Source of the DNA: a virus
DNA: 33,548 nt
IMG/VR virus record: IMGVR_UViG_3300009700_000005
Coordinates: 1 to 33,548 of that record
Reading direction: 5' to 3' (one strand)
The position numbers were made by a program, and so were the translations under genes. Position 1 is the first letter of the stretch; every line of letters starts with the position of its first letter. The notes below the pieces were generated by a model, which worked only from the letters and a program-made list of their open reading frames with translations, searched no databases and had not been told where the DNA came from. Positions 7,517 to 13,804 of this stretch are shown in pieces.

Positions 7517-7788
7517 GCACCCGCCGCGGCCGGGCAGTCGCCTCTGCTGAGGTCTCCCACGTCATCGTGCGGGCCTGCACCGAATGCCAGCACCGCCGGG
7601 TCACCGGCGAGCCGTGCGCGGGCTGCGGCAATCCCCGCGAGCCGCACGTCGACCGCGTCGGCGTGACCAACGCCAGCTACCGGAACCCGCTGCGCCAGAT
7701 GTGGTGGCGGATCGTCCGGCGGCACGTGGCCAACTGGCGGGTCCGGCGGGCCAACGCGGACGCCGCCACGCTGCGCCGGCCGTCCTGA
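7513..7788 (+). CDS. basic zinc-ribbon protein, 91 aa
   Basis: A zinc ribbon is visible: CTEC at about residues 23-26 and CAGC at about 35-38, with HRR between them. The second half is strongly basic and tryptophan-rich (MWWRIVRRHVANWRVRR), which would suit binding to nucleic acid or to a negatively charged surface. The ATG overlaps the previous stop as ATGA. A longer frame exists upstream, but it lies inside the portal and the previous gene and is rejected. Function unknown. Its position between portal and virion-type genes leaves open either a virion or a DNA-binding role. Confidence 0.65.
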   Translation: MSTRRGRAVASAEVSHVIVRACTECQHRRVTGEPCAGCGNPREPHVDRVGVTNASYRNPLRQMWWRIVRRHVANWRVRRANADAATLRRPS

Positions 7789-7838
7789 CAACCCCTCGCC
7801 GGGCGCTGGCCCGCTGCCGCCCTGGAAAGGGGTGACCT

Positions 7839-8501
7839 GTGGCCACAAATACGGTGGTGCTGACCGCCAAGGGCCGCGAGATCTACCAGAACAGGATCGG
7901 CGCGAACGGCGGGTCGTTCTCCGAGCCGAAGCAGCTCGGATGGGGCACCGGCGGCATCGCCGGCGGCCCCTTCACCGCCGCGGTGACCGACGTCGGCATG
8001 TTCCAGGAAGCGGCCGAGGCCAGGGTCGCCGGCACGCCGTCGGTGCAGACCACCACGACGACCAACGACACCTACCAGGTAGTCGGCACGATCACCTCCG
8101 CGTCAGCGCAGACGATCAGCGAGGTCGGGCTGTACCCGTCCGCGACGAAGCCGGCCACGAACACTGTGGCGGCAGGCGGCGTCGTCGGCTCGAGTTCGGC
8201 GACGACGCTGAACACCGGCAGCACCTTCAGCCCCGGCACCAACAGCTACGTGCAGGTCCGCACGGAGGTGATGGAGGTCACGGCCGGGTCCGGCACGACG
8301 GCGCTGACCGTGGTCCGCGGCGCGAACGGGTCCACGGCGATCGCCTCGATCGCGGCGGCTGACATCGTGACTGCCGGGAACGCCCCCGGCTCCGAGGTGG
8401 TCACCAACGGCGACATGTTCCTGCACGAATCAAGCGTGCCGGGCCTGGCGCTGAACAACGGGGACTCGCTGCAGTCCACGATCCAGCTCAAGATCACCTG
8501 A
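7839..8501 (+). CDS. beta-rich tail-fibre-like structural protein, 220 aa
   Basis: Begins MATNTVVLTAKGREIYQNRI, an opening I associate with a widespread phage family usually annotated as tail fibre or minor structural protein. The body is rich in Thr, Ser, Ala and Gly, including TTTTTNDTYQVVGTIT and a C-terminal GLALNNGDSLQSTIQLKIT, typical of beta-sandwich virion proteins. Start GTG 7839 with GGAAAGGGG upstream. It begins a block of three beta-rich genes between portal and MuF. The role (decoration or fibre) is inference from composition and family resemblance. Confidence 0.7.
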   Translation: MATNTVVLTAKGREIYQNRIGANGGSFSEPKQLGWGTGGIAGGPFTAAVTDVGMFQEAAEARVAGTPSVQTTTTTNDTYQVVGTITSASAQTISEVGLYPSATKPATNTVAAGGVVGSSSATTLNTGSTFSPGTNSYVQVRTEVMEVTAGSGTTALTVVRGANGSTAIASIAAADIVTAGNAPGSEVVTNGDMFLHESSVPGLALNNGDSLQSTIQLKIT

Positions 8502-8531
8502 ACCAGCGGGCTTTACCTGGGCGGGTGAGCC

Positions 8532-9221
8532 ATGCCGCCCGGCACGCCGTACCTGATCGGCACCAACACCCCAGCTTCCGCGATCAGCGAGAAGATCGCC
8601 GTCGCGACCGCGAACAGCCCCGGCGACCTGATCCTCGTGGCACTCGGCAGCACCAGCGCATCCGGGGCGACGATCACCGGCGTGGCCGACGACGCGGGCA
8701 ACACCTACGCCCAGGTGGCGGGCGCGCAGGTCACCAGCCACCAGTTCGCCGACTGCTGGGTGGCGCACAACTCCAGGGCGCTGACGACCAGCCAGTTCAT
8801 CACCGTCACCTGGTCCGGCACCAGCGGGACGAAGAACTGCGTCGCGGTCGGCGTCCCCGGCGCGAGGCGGCAGGCCGCGGTCGACGCGGCGGTCACGAAC
8901 AGCGCCAACCAGGGCTCCGGCACCAGCCCGTCAGTTACGTCGGGCACGCCGCAGCAGGCCGGCGAGATGCTCATCGCGATCTACAACAACGCGAGCGGCG
9001 GCGGCGCGCCGACCCTGGGCAACGGCTTCAGCCAGATCGGCCAGCTGCACACCAGCGCCAACACCTACACCACCGTCGGCTACCTGACCGGCGGCACATC
9101 CGCCCAGACAGTGTCGGCGACGATCCTGACCGCGACGGCGACGATCGTCGTGCTCGGCCTGCTGCCGCCCGCCCAGGCGCTGGCCCTGATGCAGGCCGTG
9201 AACCGGGCAGCCATCTACTAA
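8532..9221 (+). CDS. beta-sandwich virion protein, 229 aa
   Basis: Low-complexity Ser/Thr/Gly/Ala protein with regular beta-strand spacing. Residues about 28-115 (GDLILVALGS, then ITGVADDAGNTY and FITVTW) match, by eye, the N-terminal domain of the large tail-tip protein encoded at 29873 (GSWMVAFCGW, TVGVGDDAHNKW). The two probably share one fold, with this gene a stand-alone copy. No enzymatic motif is seen. ATG start, with the preceding GGGCGGGTGAG as ribosome site. It probably sits on the virion surface; whether on head or tail cannot be decided. Confidence 0.65.
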   Translation: MPPGTPYLIGTNTPASAISEKIAVATANSPGDLILVALGSTSASGATITGVADDAGNTYAQVAGAQVTSHQFADCWVAHNSRALTTSQFITVTWSGTSGTKNCVAVGVPGARRQAAVDAAVTNSANQGSGTSPSVTSGTPQQAGEMLIAIYNNASGGGAPTLGNGFSQIGQLHTSANTYTTVGYLTGGTSAQTVSATILTATATIVVLGLLPPAQALALMQAVNRAAIY

Positions 9222-9237
9222 CCCGGGGGTGGTCAGC

Positions 9238-9762
9238 GTGTCAGCGAAGACCTACCTCGTGCACAACAGCGCGATGGTCACCACCGCCGCCCCGGTGAAG
9301 CAGCCGACCGGCACCGCGATCCGCACCATGATGCAGCTGGCCCCGGGCGTGACGATCCGCATCGTCGAGTGGGGCTTCTCGCTCGACTCCTACGCGACAC
9401 CCGGCGAGGTCGAGCTGGTTGACACGGGCACCGTGTTCTGCACCGGCATGTCGGCGGCTTACGCGGTGGCGGACGTCCAGCCGCACGACGACCCGAACGC
9501 GCCGGCCAACACGTCAGGCTCGACGGGTGTGCCGCTGAATCTCGGCACCGGCCTGTCGGCGTTCGCCACCGGTGCCGGCACCGAGGGCACGGTCACTGCG
9601 GCGAAAATGAAGGATCTGTGCCTGAACCCGGTCGGCCCGTACTGCAAGCAGTGGCCGCTCGGCCGTGAGCCTGAAGTGGTGTCCGGCGACGCGCTGCGGG
9701 TGCGGATGACCTTCGCCACCTCGGTGAACGCTTACATCTACGCGATCTTCGAAACGTACTGA
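9238..9762 (+). CDS. beta-rich structural protein, 174 aa
   Basis: Function not recognised. It is beta-rich with few charged residues: TYLVHNSAMV, then VTIRIVEWGFSLDSYATPGE, and a C-terminal DALRVRMTFATSVNAYIYAI. This pattern is typical of small virion proteins. Two in-frame GTGs are available, 9229 and 9238. I chose 9238 because GGGGGTGG at 9225-9232 then sits 5 bases before it, whereas it would overlap a start at 9229. It follows the beta-sandwich gene closely and precedes the repeat protein, so the block may be made as one transcript. A decoration or tail-surface role is possible. Confidence 0.65.
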   Translation: MSAKTYLVHNSAMVTTAAPVKQPTGTAIRTMMQLAPGVTIRIVEWGFSLDSYATPGEVELVDTGTVFCTGMSAAYAVADVQPHDDPNAPANTSGSTGVPLNLGTGLSAFATGAGTEGTVTAAKMKDLCLNPVGPYCKQWPLGREPEVVSGDALRVRMTFATSVNAYIYAIFETY

Positions 9763-9775
9763 GAGCGGGTAGCCG

Positions 9776-10882
9776 ATGTCCCGGCTAGGCCGCAGCAGGC
9801 CAGCCGCGGCCTACCTGATCCTGCAGCAGCCGAAACCTTCCTCTGGCGGCGGCACGACGTACTTCCTGACGCTCACGATGACGGCGGCCACGACCGGATC
9901 ACTGGTCAGGCAGGCTGGCCGGTCGTGGGCTGGCACGGGAGCGACCGGCGGGGCACTCACGCGGGCAGCCTCGGAAGCCTTCGCCGGCGCGGCCAGCTCC
10001 GCAGGTTCGCTTGCCCGGCTGGCCGGCCGGACGCTGGGCGGCTCAGCTGCGACCACGGGGTCGGCAGCCCGCGCCGCCGGCCGGACGTTCGCCGGATCGG
10101 GGTCAGGCAGCGGCACCCTTGGCCGCGGCTGCGGGAGAAACCTGGCCGGCGCCTCGGCCACGTCAGGGGCCGTGACGCGGCAGGCAGCCCGGACGCTCGC
10201 GGCGACCGCGGCCACGTCGGGATCACTGACCAGGCAGGGTGCCAGGATCTTCGCAGGGACCGCCGCCACATCCGGGTCGCTGACCCGTCAGGCACGCATG
10301 ACGTTCGCCGGCACCGCGGCGACGTCAGCCAGCCTGATCCGCGATGTTGCCCGGGCCTGGGCGGCGACGGCGGCCACGGCGGCCAGCATGGTGCTCGGCC
10401 GGCTGCTGCACCTCACCCTGGCTGCTGTGGCGGCCACCGCTGGCGTGCTCAGCCGCGCGGCAGCCCGGACGTACGCCGCCTCATTGCCATCGGCCGGGAT
10501 GTGGCTCCGCGCGGCGTCAGTGACGTACGCCGGGCCGGTCGTGTCCGCGGGCAGCGTCAGCCGTGCCGTGGCCATGCGGTTCGCTGGCACGACGGCCGCG
10601 GCCGGCCGGTGGCTGCGGGGTGCTGCCCGCAGGTTCGCGGGGGCATGCGGGTCCGCCGGCGCCCTTCTGCTGCAGCTGCTGCCGGGTGCCCCGCCGATCG
10701 GGACGGCCGGCGCGTTCGACTGGGCCGTGTTCGGCGCCGGCGCGGCGGACTGGCCGGCGGCAACCACGGGAGCTGCGGACTGGCCGGTCATGACGGCCGC
10801 TGCGGCCGACTGGATGGCGGAGACGGTCACCGCCGCTGACTGGCCGGCGGCGACAGCGGGTGCCTACGACAGCGACCCGTGA
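9776..10882 (+). CDS. two-array tandem repeat protein, 368 aa
   Basis: Residues about 30-300 are about fifteen copies of an 18-residue unit with consensus close to GRTFAGTAATSGSLTRQA. The Gly/Ala-Arg pair recurs at 48, 84, 102, 120, 138, 156, 174 and 192, almost exactly every 18 residues; later copies are 18-19 long and more diverged. Residues about 312-364 are a different array: five copies of a 10-11-residue unit AADWPAATTG. There are almost no acidic residues in the first array, and every second unit ends in Arg, so it is positively charged. Regular short repeats like this suggest a solenoid or fibrous beta structure. Function is unknown. Location among beta-rich virion-type genes suggests a virion or tail-associated component. 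Frame and start (ATG after GAGCGGG) look sound. Confidence 0.75.
   Translation: MSRLGRSRPAAAYLILQQPKPSSGGGTTYFLTLTMTAATTGSLVRQAGRSWAGTGATGGALTRAASEAFAGAASSAGSLARLAGRTLGGSAATTGSAARAAGRTFAGSGSGSGTLGRGCGRNLAGASATSGAVTRQAARTLAATAATSGSLTRQGARIFAGTAATSGSLTRQARMTFAGTAATSASLIRDVARAWAATAATAASMVLGRLLHLTLAAVAATAGVLSRAAARTYAASLPSAGMWLRAASVTYAGPVVSAGSVSRAVAMRFAGTTAAAGRWLRGAARRFAGACGSAGALLLQLLPGAPPIGTAGAFDWAVFGAGAADWPAATTGAADWPVMTAAAADWMAETVTAADWPAATAGAYDSDP
9863..10675 (+). repeat. about 15 x 54-bp coding repeats
   Basis: DNA encoding the 18-residue units. The period is 54 bp and most units keep a GCC-GG-CGGACG-type core at the Gly-Arg-Thr position. Copies differ at many bases, so the array is old or under relaxed selection. 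The regularity allows slippage or recombination, so copy number may vary between relatives. Confidence 0.7.
10709..10876 (+). repeat. five x 30-bp coding repeats (DW units)
   Basis: Five units with the core GCGGACTGGCCGGCGG encode the AADWPAA-type decapeptides at the C-terminus of the repeat protein. The units are close to identical at the DNA level around the DW codons, so this array looks younger than the 54-bp array. Confidence 0.65.
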
Positions 10883-10895
10883 GCCGGGGGTGGCG

Positions 10896-11159
10896 GTGAA
10901 CTCCTACCTCGCCGGTTCCCTGGTCAGGGTCGCCACCTACTCCGGGCCGATCCTGTCGCCAGCGGGCGGCTTCCGCGACGTTAACGGCAACCTCGCTGAC
11001 CCGACCACGGTCACGCTGCAGTACCGGCCGGGAACAGGGCAGGCGGTCGTCACTGTCACCTACCCGTCGGCGCCGATCGTGAAGGACGGCGTCGGGCTGT
11101 ATCACGCGGACCTGGACACCACACCGGCGACGGCGACCGGTGTGTGGACATACGAGTAG
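10896..11159 (+). CDS. small phage protein ended by an in-frame amber, 87 aa
   Basis: Unnamed but recognisable type: short beta-rich virion or tail-associated protein (VTLQYRPGTGQAVVTVTYP, then DGVGLYHADLDTT and GVWTYE). The visible frame stops at TAG 11157-11159. Past it, the same frame continues for 21 codons as IGTGAVQAPARNAFAVDLPQ and L, to a TGA at 11223-11225. That gives the expected C-terminal pattern for this type of protein if TAG is read as Trp (one base from TGG). So this is probably a nonsense change or a readthrough point. Start chosen at GTG 10896, with GGGGG at 10886-10890; GTG 10890 is an alternative. Confidence 0.6.
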   Translation: MNSYLAGSLVRVATYSGPILSPAGGFRDVNGNLADPTTVTLQYRPGTGQAVVTVTYPSAPIVKDGVGLYHADLDTTPATATGVWTYE

Positions 11160-11225
11160 ATCGGCACCGGTGCTGTACAGGCACCGGCGCGGAATGCGTT
11201 CGCGGTGGACCTGCCGCAACTGTGA
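11157..11225 (+). other. readthrough or lost C-terminus after amber
   Basis: In-frame continuation of the preceding gene, beginning with TAG and ending with TGA at 11223-11225. The sequence after the amber reads like a normal beta-rich tail. The next gene starts 27 bases later with its own ribosome site (GAGGAGAAG, 11237-11245), so the space fits the longer form. Other genes here (for example the small terminase) end in TAG, so wholesale reassignment of TAG is unlikely. Confidence 0.5.
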
Positions 11226-11252
11226 GACCTATCAGCGAGGAGAAGTACGCAA

Positions 11253-11492
11253 ATGGGCCACTGGTCGATGCACATCGAGGGCGCGGGCATCCACGACAAC
11301 GAGCGGGATGACGACGCCGACGCGATGCTGAAGGAGTTCGCCGGCAAGCTGGCGGAGCACCACAAGGTGGACTCGGTCACCTTCACGGTGGGCAGCACGC
11401 GGGAGCTTCTGAACGAGGACGACACCACGCCGCTGGCGTCGGCGTCGGCGGAAGTGCCGCTGAAGCACGTCTACCGGCACCGGGCGCACTGA
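11253..11492 (+). CDS. small acidic His-rich phage protein, 79 aa
   Basis: Starts MGHWSMHIEGAGIHDNERDD with further Asp, so the N-terminus is rich in His and Asp. A helix (LKEFAGKLAEHHKV) and a strand (SVTFTVGSTREL) follow. I have seen this His/Asp-rich short form in actinophage genomes but know no function. Good ribosome site GAGGAGAAG at 11237-11245. The His/Asp clusters could bind metal, which is inference. It follows the amber-broken gene and precedes a run of very small overlapping genes. Confidence 0.7.
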   Translation: MGHWSMHIEGAGIHDNERDDDADAMLKEFAGKLAEHHKVDSVTFTVGSTRELLNEDDTTPLASASAEVPLKHVYRHRAH

Positions 11493-11497
11493 CCTGC

Positions 11498-11581
11498 ATG
11501 AGTACCACGAGCGACCCGCAGGGCGAGTTCACGTGGATGGGCCCGGACGGTCACGACACTGCGGAGCTGGTCGGCTGCTGA
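11498..11581 (+). CDS. 27-aa micro-ORF
   Basis: Reads MSTTSDPQGEFTWMGPDGHD and seven more residues, ending in a TGA whose last base is the A of the next ATG. The start follows the previous stop by 5 bases. There is no good Shine-Dalgarno site, so it would depend on re-initiation. It may be a real micro-protein or a leader that couples its neighbours. Similar tight junctions all along this run favour translation, but sequence alone cannot prove it. Confidence 0.35.
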   Translation: MSTTSDPQGEFTWMGPDGHDTAELVGC

Positions 11582-11814
11582 TGGCCCGCGATCCCCAGCT
11601 GGACCTCAGCGACGACGGCCGCTCGGTCGCCATCCGGGCAATGCCTGGCGATCCGATCACGGGCCTGTGGTGCGAGACCTGCTTCCTCCCCTCGGTGATC
11701 TCCGTGCCCGTCTACCTTCTCGGCGGCTCGGGCGTCACCTTGCACGGCTACGCTGAGCAGTGCCAGGCTTGCGAGGGCAAGCCGAGGCTGGTCAGGTACA
11801 CCGGGGAGGGCTGA
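11581..11814 (+). CDS. small zinc-binding protein, 77 aa
   Basis: Two cysteine pairs, CETC (about residues 31-34) and CQAC (about 61-64), are separated by a beta-rich segment (SVISVPVYLLGGSGVTLHGY), the layout of a treble-clef or zinc-ribbon domain. The ATG overlaps the stop of the micro-ORF by one base, and its own TGA overlaps the next ATG by one base. Function unknown; short treble-clef proteins occur in both DNA-binding and structural settings. A longer frame begins at 11533, but it would overlap the micro-ORF, so I prefer this start. Confidence 0.65.
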   Translation: MARDPQLDLSDDGRSVAIRAMPGDPITGLWCETCFLPSVISVPVYLLGGSGVTLHGYAEQCQACEGKPRLVRYTGEG

Positions 11815-12275
11815 TGGGAGAGACCGCACCGGGCCTGACTCACGTCGAGCTGACGGGCACCGTGTTCCCCAACCTGGCGCTGAAGGTCGGCGGCCACCTG
11901 CTCCCGTTCGCCCGGCTGGAGTTCGACAGCGGCAACGGGGAGACGGCACCTGAGCTGACAATCACACTGCCCGTCTATGAGGGCAGCGTCTGGACGCTCG
12001 AAGCCCGGTGCAGCCTGGAGGAAACCACCCGCGACGCATTGGTGGCGATGGGATGGACGCCGCCGGCGGATTGCAGGGAGCCGGCACCGCGTTACGACAC
12101 GGCCGCCACGGGCCTGCCTGAACCGGCTGTCGGCGCCATCGTTCAGGCCAGCAGCCCGGACGGCCTGGTCTACTACCGGGTAGCCAGCCGAACGCAGACC
12201 GGCATCGGCGAGTACTCCTGCGATCTGGAGCCGCTGGACGCTGCGGCGGTCCAGGCGATCGTGAGCCCGGCATGA
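11814..12275 (+). CDS. hypothetical phage protein, 153 aa
   Basis: Unrecognised. The first half is beta-rich (HVELTGTVFPNLALKVGGHL, then ELTITLPVYEG) and the middle has a helix with a conserved-looking TRDALVAMGWTPPADC. The C-terminal part (GLVYYRVASRTQTGIGEYSC, then acidic residues) is again beta-rich. Start is the ATG at 11814 that overlaps the previous stop; the stop overlaps the next start (ATGA). No enzyme motif or membrane segment is visible. The coupling at both ends shows it is part of a co-translated block, so it probably works in a shared process with its neighbours. Confidence 0.65.
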   Translation: MGETAPGLTHVELTGTVFPNLALKVGGHLLPFARLEFDSGNGETAPELTITLPVYEGSVWTLEARCSLEETTRDALVAMGWTPPADCREPAPRYDTAATGLPEPAVGAIVQASSPDGLVYYRVASRTQTGIGEYSCDLEPLDAAAVQAIVSPA

Positions 12276-12613
12276 GCGAGCCGCAACCGCACGTCTGCTA
12301 CTTCCAGATGACCGAGGGCGGCATGGCCTGCGCCTGCGGGGAGACAATCGAGGCCGAGCCAGTTCACATGGCAACTATGCTGCGAGTCGTTGAGCTGGCG
12401 ATGAGGCTGGAGGGCATTGGGCCGATAGCCCGCGAGCATGTGCTTAACAGGCTGCTCTACGGCGACCCGCGCGGCGCTGGCCCGAAGGCGATTCCCATCA
12501 CGGGGTTCACGATCACCGAACGTCCTTTGACCGGAGTCCAGAGGCAGGCGATAGCCCGGCTCGACCAACTCCGGGCGGCTTCGGTACGAGCCCACTTCGG
12601 ATTGCCGGTATGA
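12272..12613 (+). CDS. hypothetical protein with CAC motif, 113 aa
   Basis: Unrecognised. The N-terminus (HVCYFQM... MACACGETI) has a short Cys cluster, C8 and C20/C22, that could bind zinc. The middle is an amphipathic helix (TMLRVVELAMRLEGIGPI). The ending (ERPLTGVQRQAIARLDQLRA) is helical. The ATG overlaps the previous stop by 4 bases and the stop overlaps the next ATG in the same way. This is the fourth gene in an unbroken coupled run, so it is very likely expressed; its role is unknown. Confidence 0.6.
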   Translation: MSEPQPHVCYFQMTEGGMACACGETIEAEPVHMATMLRVVELAMRLEGIGPIAREHVLNRLLYGDPRGAGPKAIPITGFTITERPLTGVQRQAIARLDQLRAASVRAHFGLPV

Positions 12614-12747
12614 GCGATCCGCAGCCGCCGCCCGAGCAGCCCTACCAGCTACCGGGGACTACCGCCGCCTGGGAGCCGTCGACACTGCCGAACCAGCCGC
12701 TCACCGCTGCCGCCGCGAGCCCGTTCCTGCCGAAGCTGATCGGCTGA
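12610..12747 (+). CDS. 45-aa proline-rich micro-protein
   Basis: Reads MSDPQPPPEQPYQLPGTTAA and then a Pro/Ala-rich tail ending in FLPKLIG. It is too short for most gene finders. The ATG overlaps the preceding stop as ATGA and the next gene follows after 17 bases. Composition points to an unstructured peptide, possibly a linker or binding partner. Coupled position is the main evidence for translation. No homologous family comes to mind. Confidence 0.45.
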   Translation: MSDPQPPPEQPYQLPGTTAAWEPSTLPNQPLTAAAASPFLPKLIG

Positions 12748-12764
12748 CCTGTAGGATGCCGGGC

Positions 12765-13097
12765 ATGAAGCACGGACCCCCGCCAAGCGTGCCAGGACTC
12801 TCGCCACCGCCCGTTCAGGAGCGCGAGCCGGGCACATGGCGGTTCACGCTCGCCGACGGCCGCGAGCGCATCCTGCACGATGTCTACCCGTCCACCGACT
12901 CGGACCTGCCGGGCTGCGTGGTCATGCGGAACCGGAGCGTGTCGCCGACCGTCGTCGCGGTGCTGCCGGCAGGCAGCTACCTGTACCTGGAACGGGTCGC
13001 CGGCGATGACAGGGGCGAGCACGTCCCGCCGAAGCCCTTCGAGCCCACGTCCCAGGTGCTGGAGAACGCGGGCATGCCGATCGGGCCGCCAGCGTGA
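12765..13097 (+). CDS. hypothetical phage protein, 110 aa
   Basis: Unrecognised. After a Pro-rich start the body is beta-rich (GTWRFTLADGRERILHDVYP; SPTVVAVLPAGSYLYLERVA), typical of a compact beta-barrel or OB-like fold. Two ATGs are near the start, 12756 and 12765; I chose the second because TAGGA at 12752-12756 lies 8 bases ahead of it. The stop overlaps the next start (GTGA). No catalytic motif or transmembrane segment is visible. It continues the coupled run of small genes. Confidence 0.6.
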   Translation: MKHGPPPSVPGLSPPPVQEREPGTWRFTLADGRERILHDVYPSTDSDLPGCVVMRNRSVSPTVVAVLPAGSYLYLERVAGDDRGEHVPPKPFEPTSQVLENAGMPIGPPA

Positions 13098-13378
13098 TCC
13101 GCCACTGCGACGGCACCGATCCGAACCTCCTCGGCGAAGACCGCGCGCCCTGCGCCTGCGGTCTGACGTTCGACGGCGTGGACCACGTCGTGATCTGGCC
13201 GCACCAGCGGATACCGAGCCGCGAGGAACGGGCCGCGCTGCTGGCGGCGTACTCCGGTGATCGCGGCAGGCACTACGAGACCGACCAGATGCACGCGCCG
13301 ACCGGCTCGGTGATCGGTCGGCTGGCCACGCCCGAAGGTCTACCGGGTGCGCCGTCTCCGTCCGCCTACTGGCCGTGA
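13094..13378 (+). CDS. small Cys/His protein, 94 aa
   Basis: Unrecognised. Contains HCDGTDPN near the start and CACG about 20 residues later, giving a small potential zinc site (C5, C20, C22 and nearby His). DHVVIWPHQRIPSREERAAL follows. GTG start overlapping the preceding stop (GTGA). The last 39 bases overlap a minus-strand gene that ends at 13340. It is the final plus-strand gene of the small-gene run. Confidence 0.6.
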   Translation: MIRHCDGTDPNLLGEDRAPCACGLTFDGVDHVVIWPHQRIPSREERAALLAAYSGDRGRHYETDQMHAPTGSVIGRLATPEGLPGAPSPSAYWP

Positions 13379-13516
13379 CACGCTCGCCCACCCTCGCCTG
13401 CCGGTCCTGGTGCCCGCTGACACCCAGGTACGGCCCCGGCCGGACAGCGGTGTGCTGACCCGGAACCGGAACGGCCCTACCCGGATCGACTCGCTGATCC
13501 TGAGTGCCACGATCAT
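13340..13516 (-). CDS. minus-strand short DUF4236-like protein, 58 aa
   Basis: Starts MIVALRISESIRVGPFRFRV on the minus strand and continues STPLSGRGRTWVSAG, with a basic tail. The pattern of a basic strand, 'SIRVGPFRFRVS' and glycine-rich strand resembles small proteins of the DUF4236 type (a basic beta-barrel-like peptide found in bacteria and phages). The ribosome site is very good: AGGAGAG, 2-3 bases ahead of the ATG (GTG 13519 is a close alternative start). The 3' end overlaps the plus-strand gene by 39 bases in antisense. It lies 35 bases after the stop of the other minus-strand gene, so the two may form an operon. Function unknown. Confidence 0.55.
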   Translation of the reverse strand: MIVALRISESIRVGPFRFRVSTPLSGRGRTWVSAGTRTGRRGWASVSRPVGGRRRRTR

Positions 13517-13550
13517 CACTCTCCTATGAAGCCGGCTCCCGCCGGGCTGG

Positions 13551-13739
13551 TCACGGCGACGCCTCCCGCTGCCGCCTGCGCAGTTCTCTCTGGGCCACGA
13601 TCCGCGCGCACCGCTGCGAGCAGTAGACGGCATCGGCGCGGCGGAACCGGAACTCCCTGCCGCAGTCCGGCCGGACGCATGCCTTCGCCGGGGGCATGCG
13701 CTGCCCGCAGTGAGGGCAAAACTCCGTAGTGCGCTCCAC
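13551..13739 (-). CDS. minus-strand double zinc-finger protein, 62 aa
   Basis: Contains three cysteine pairs, FCPHCGQRM, then CVRPDCGREF, then YCSQRC, a compact treble-clef arrangement like the small zinc proteins often carried by actinophages. The C-terminus is basic (ARIVAQRELRRRQREAS). The start is a GTG at 13739 with no Shine-Dalgarno but with TACGCT exactly 6 bases ahead, the same layout as the minus-strand gene at 5548. A longer frame upstream is less convincing. Likely DNA or RNA binding; function unknown. It sits just before the MuF gene on the opposite strand, so its promoter and the MuF leader share about 65 bases. Confidence 0.7.
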   Translation of the reverse strand: MERTTEFCPHCGQRMPPAKACVRPDCGREFRFRRADAVYCSQRCARIVAQRELRRRQREASP

Positions 13740-13745
13740 GACCAG

Positions 13746-13751
13746 AGCGTA
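13746..13751 (-). promoter_or_regulatory. -10 box for the 13739 minus-strand gene
   Basis: Read on the minus strand, TACGCT is followed by 6 bases and the GTG start, so the mRNA would be leaderless. No convincing -35 is seen. The layout matches the TATGCT box ahead of the minus-strand gene at 5548. Confidence 0.45.
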
Positions 13752-13804
13752 TCACGGCTATACGGTACCGGCGACCTGAAATACTACGCGGCGGGAGGCC
13801 GGGC

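Noticed and set aside
9925-10839. 304-codon second frame inside the repeat protein
   Set aside because: It is the repeat DNA read in another frame, giving an Arg/Gly-rich product; the 18-residue frame has the ribosome site and regular units.
11157-11159. General reassignment of TAG to an amino acid
   Set aside because: The small terminase and MuF genes end cleanly in TAG with sensible downstream spacing, so TAG is a normal stop in this genome.
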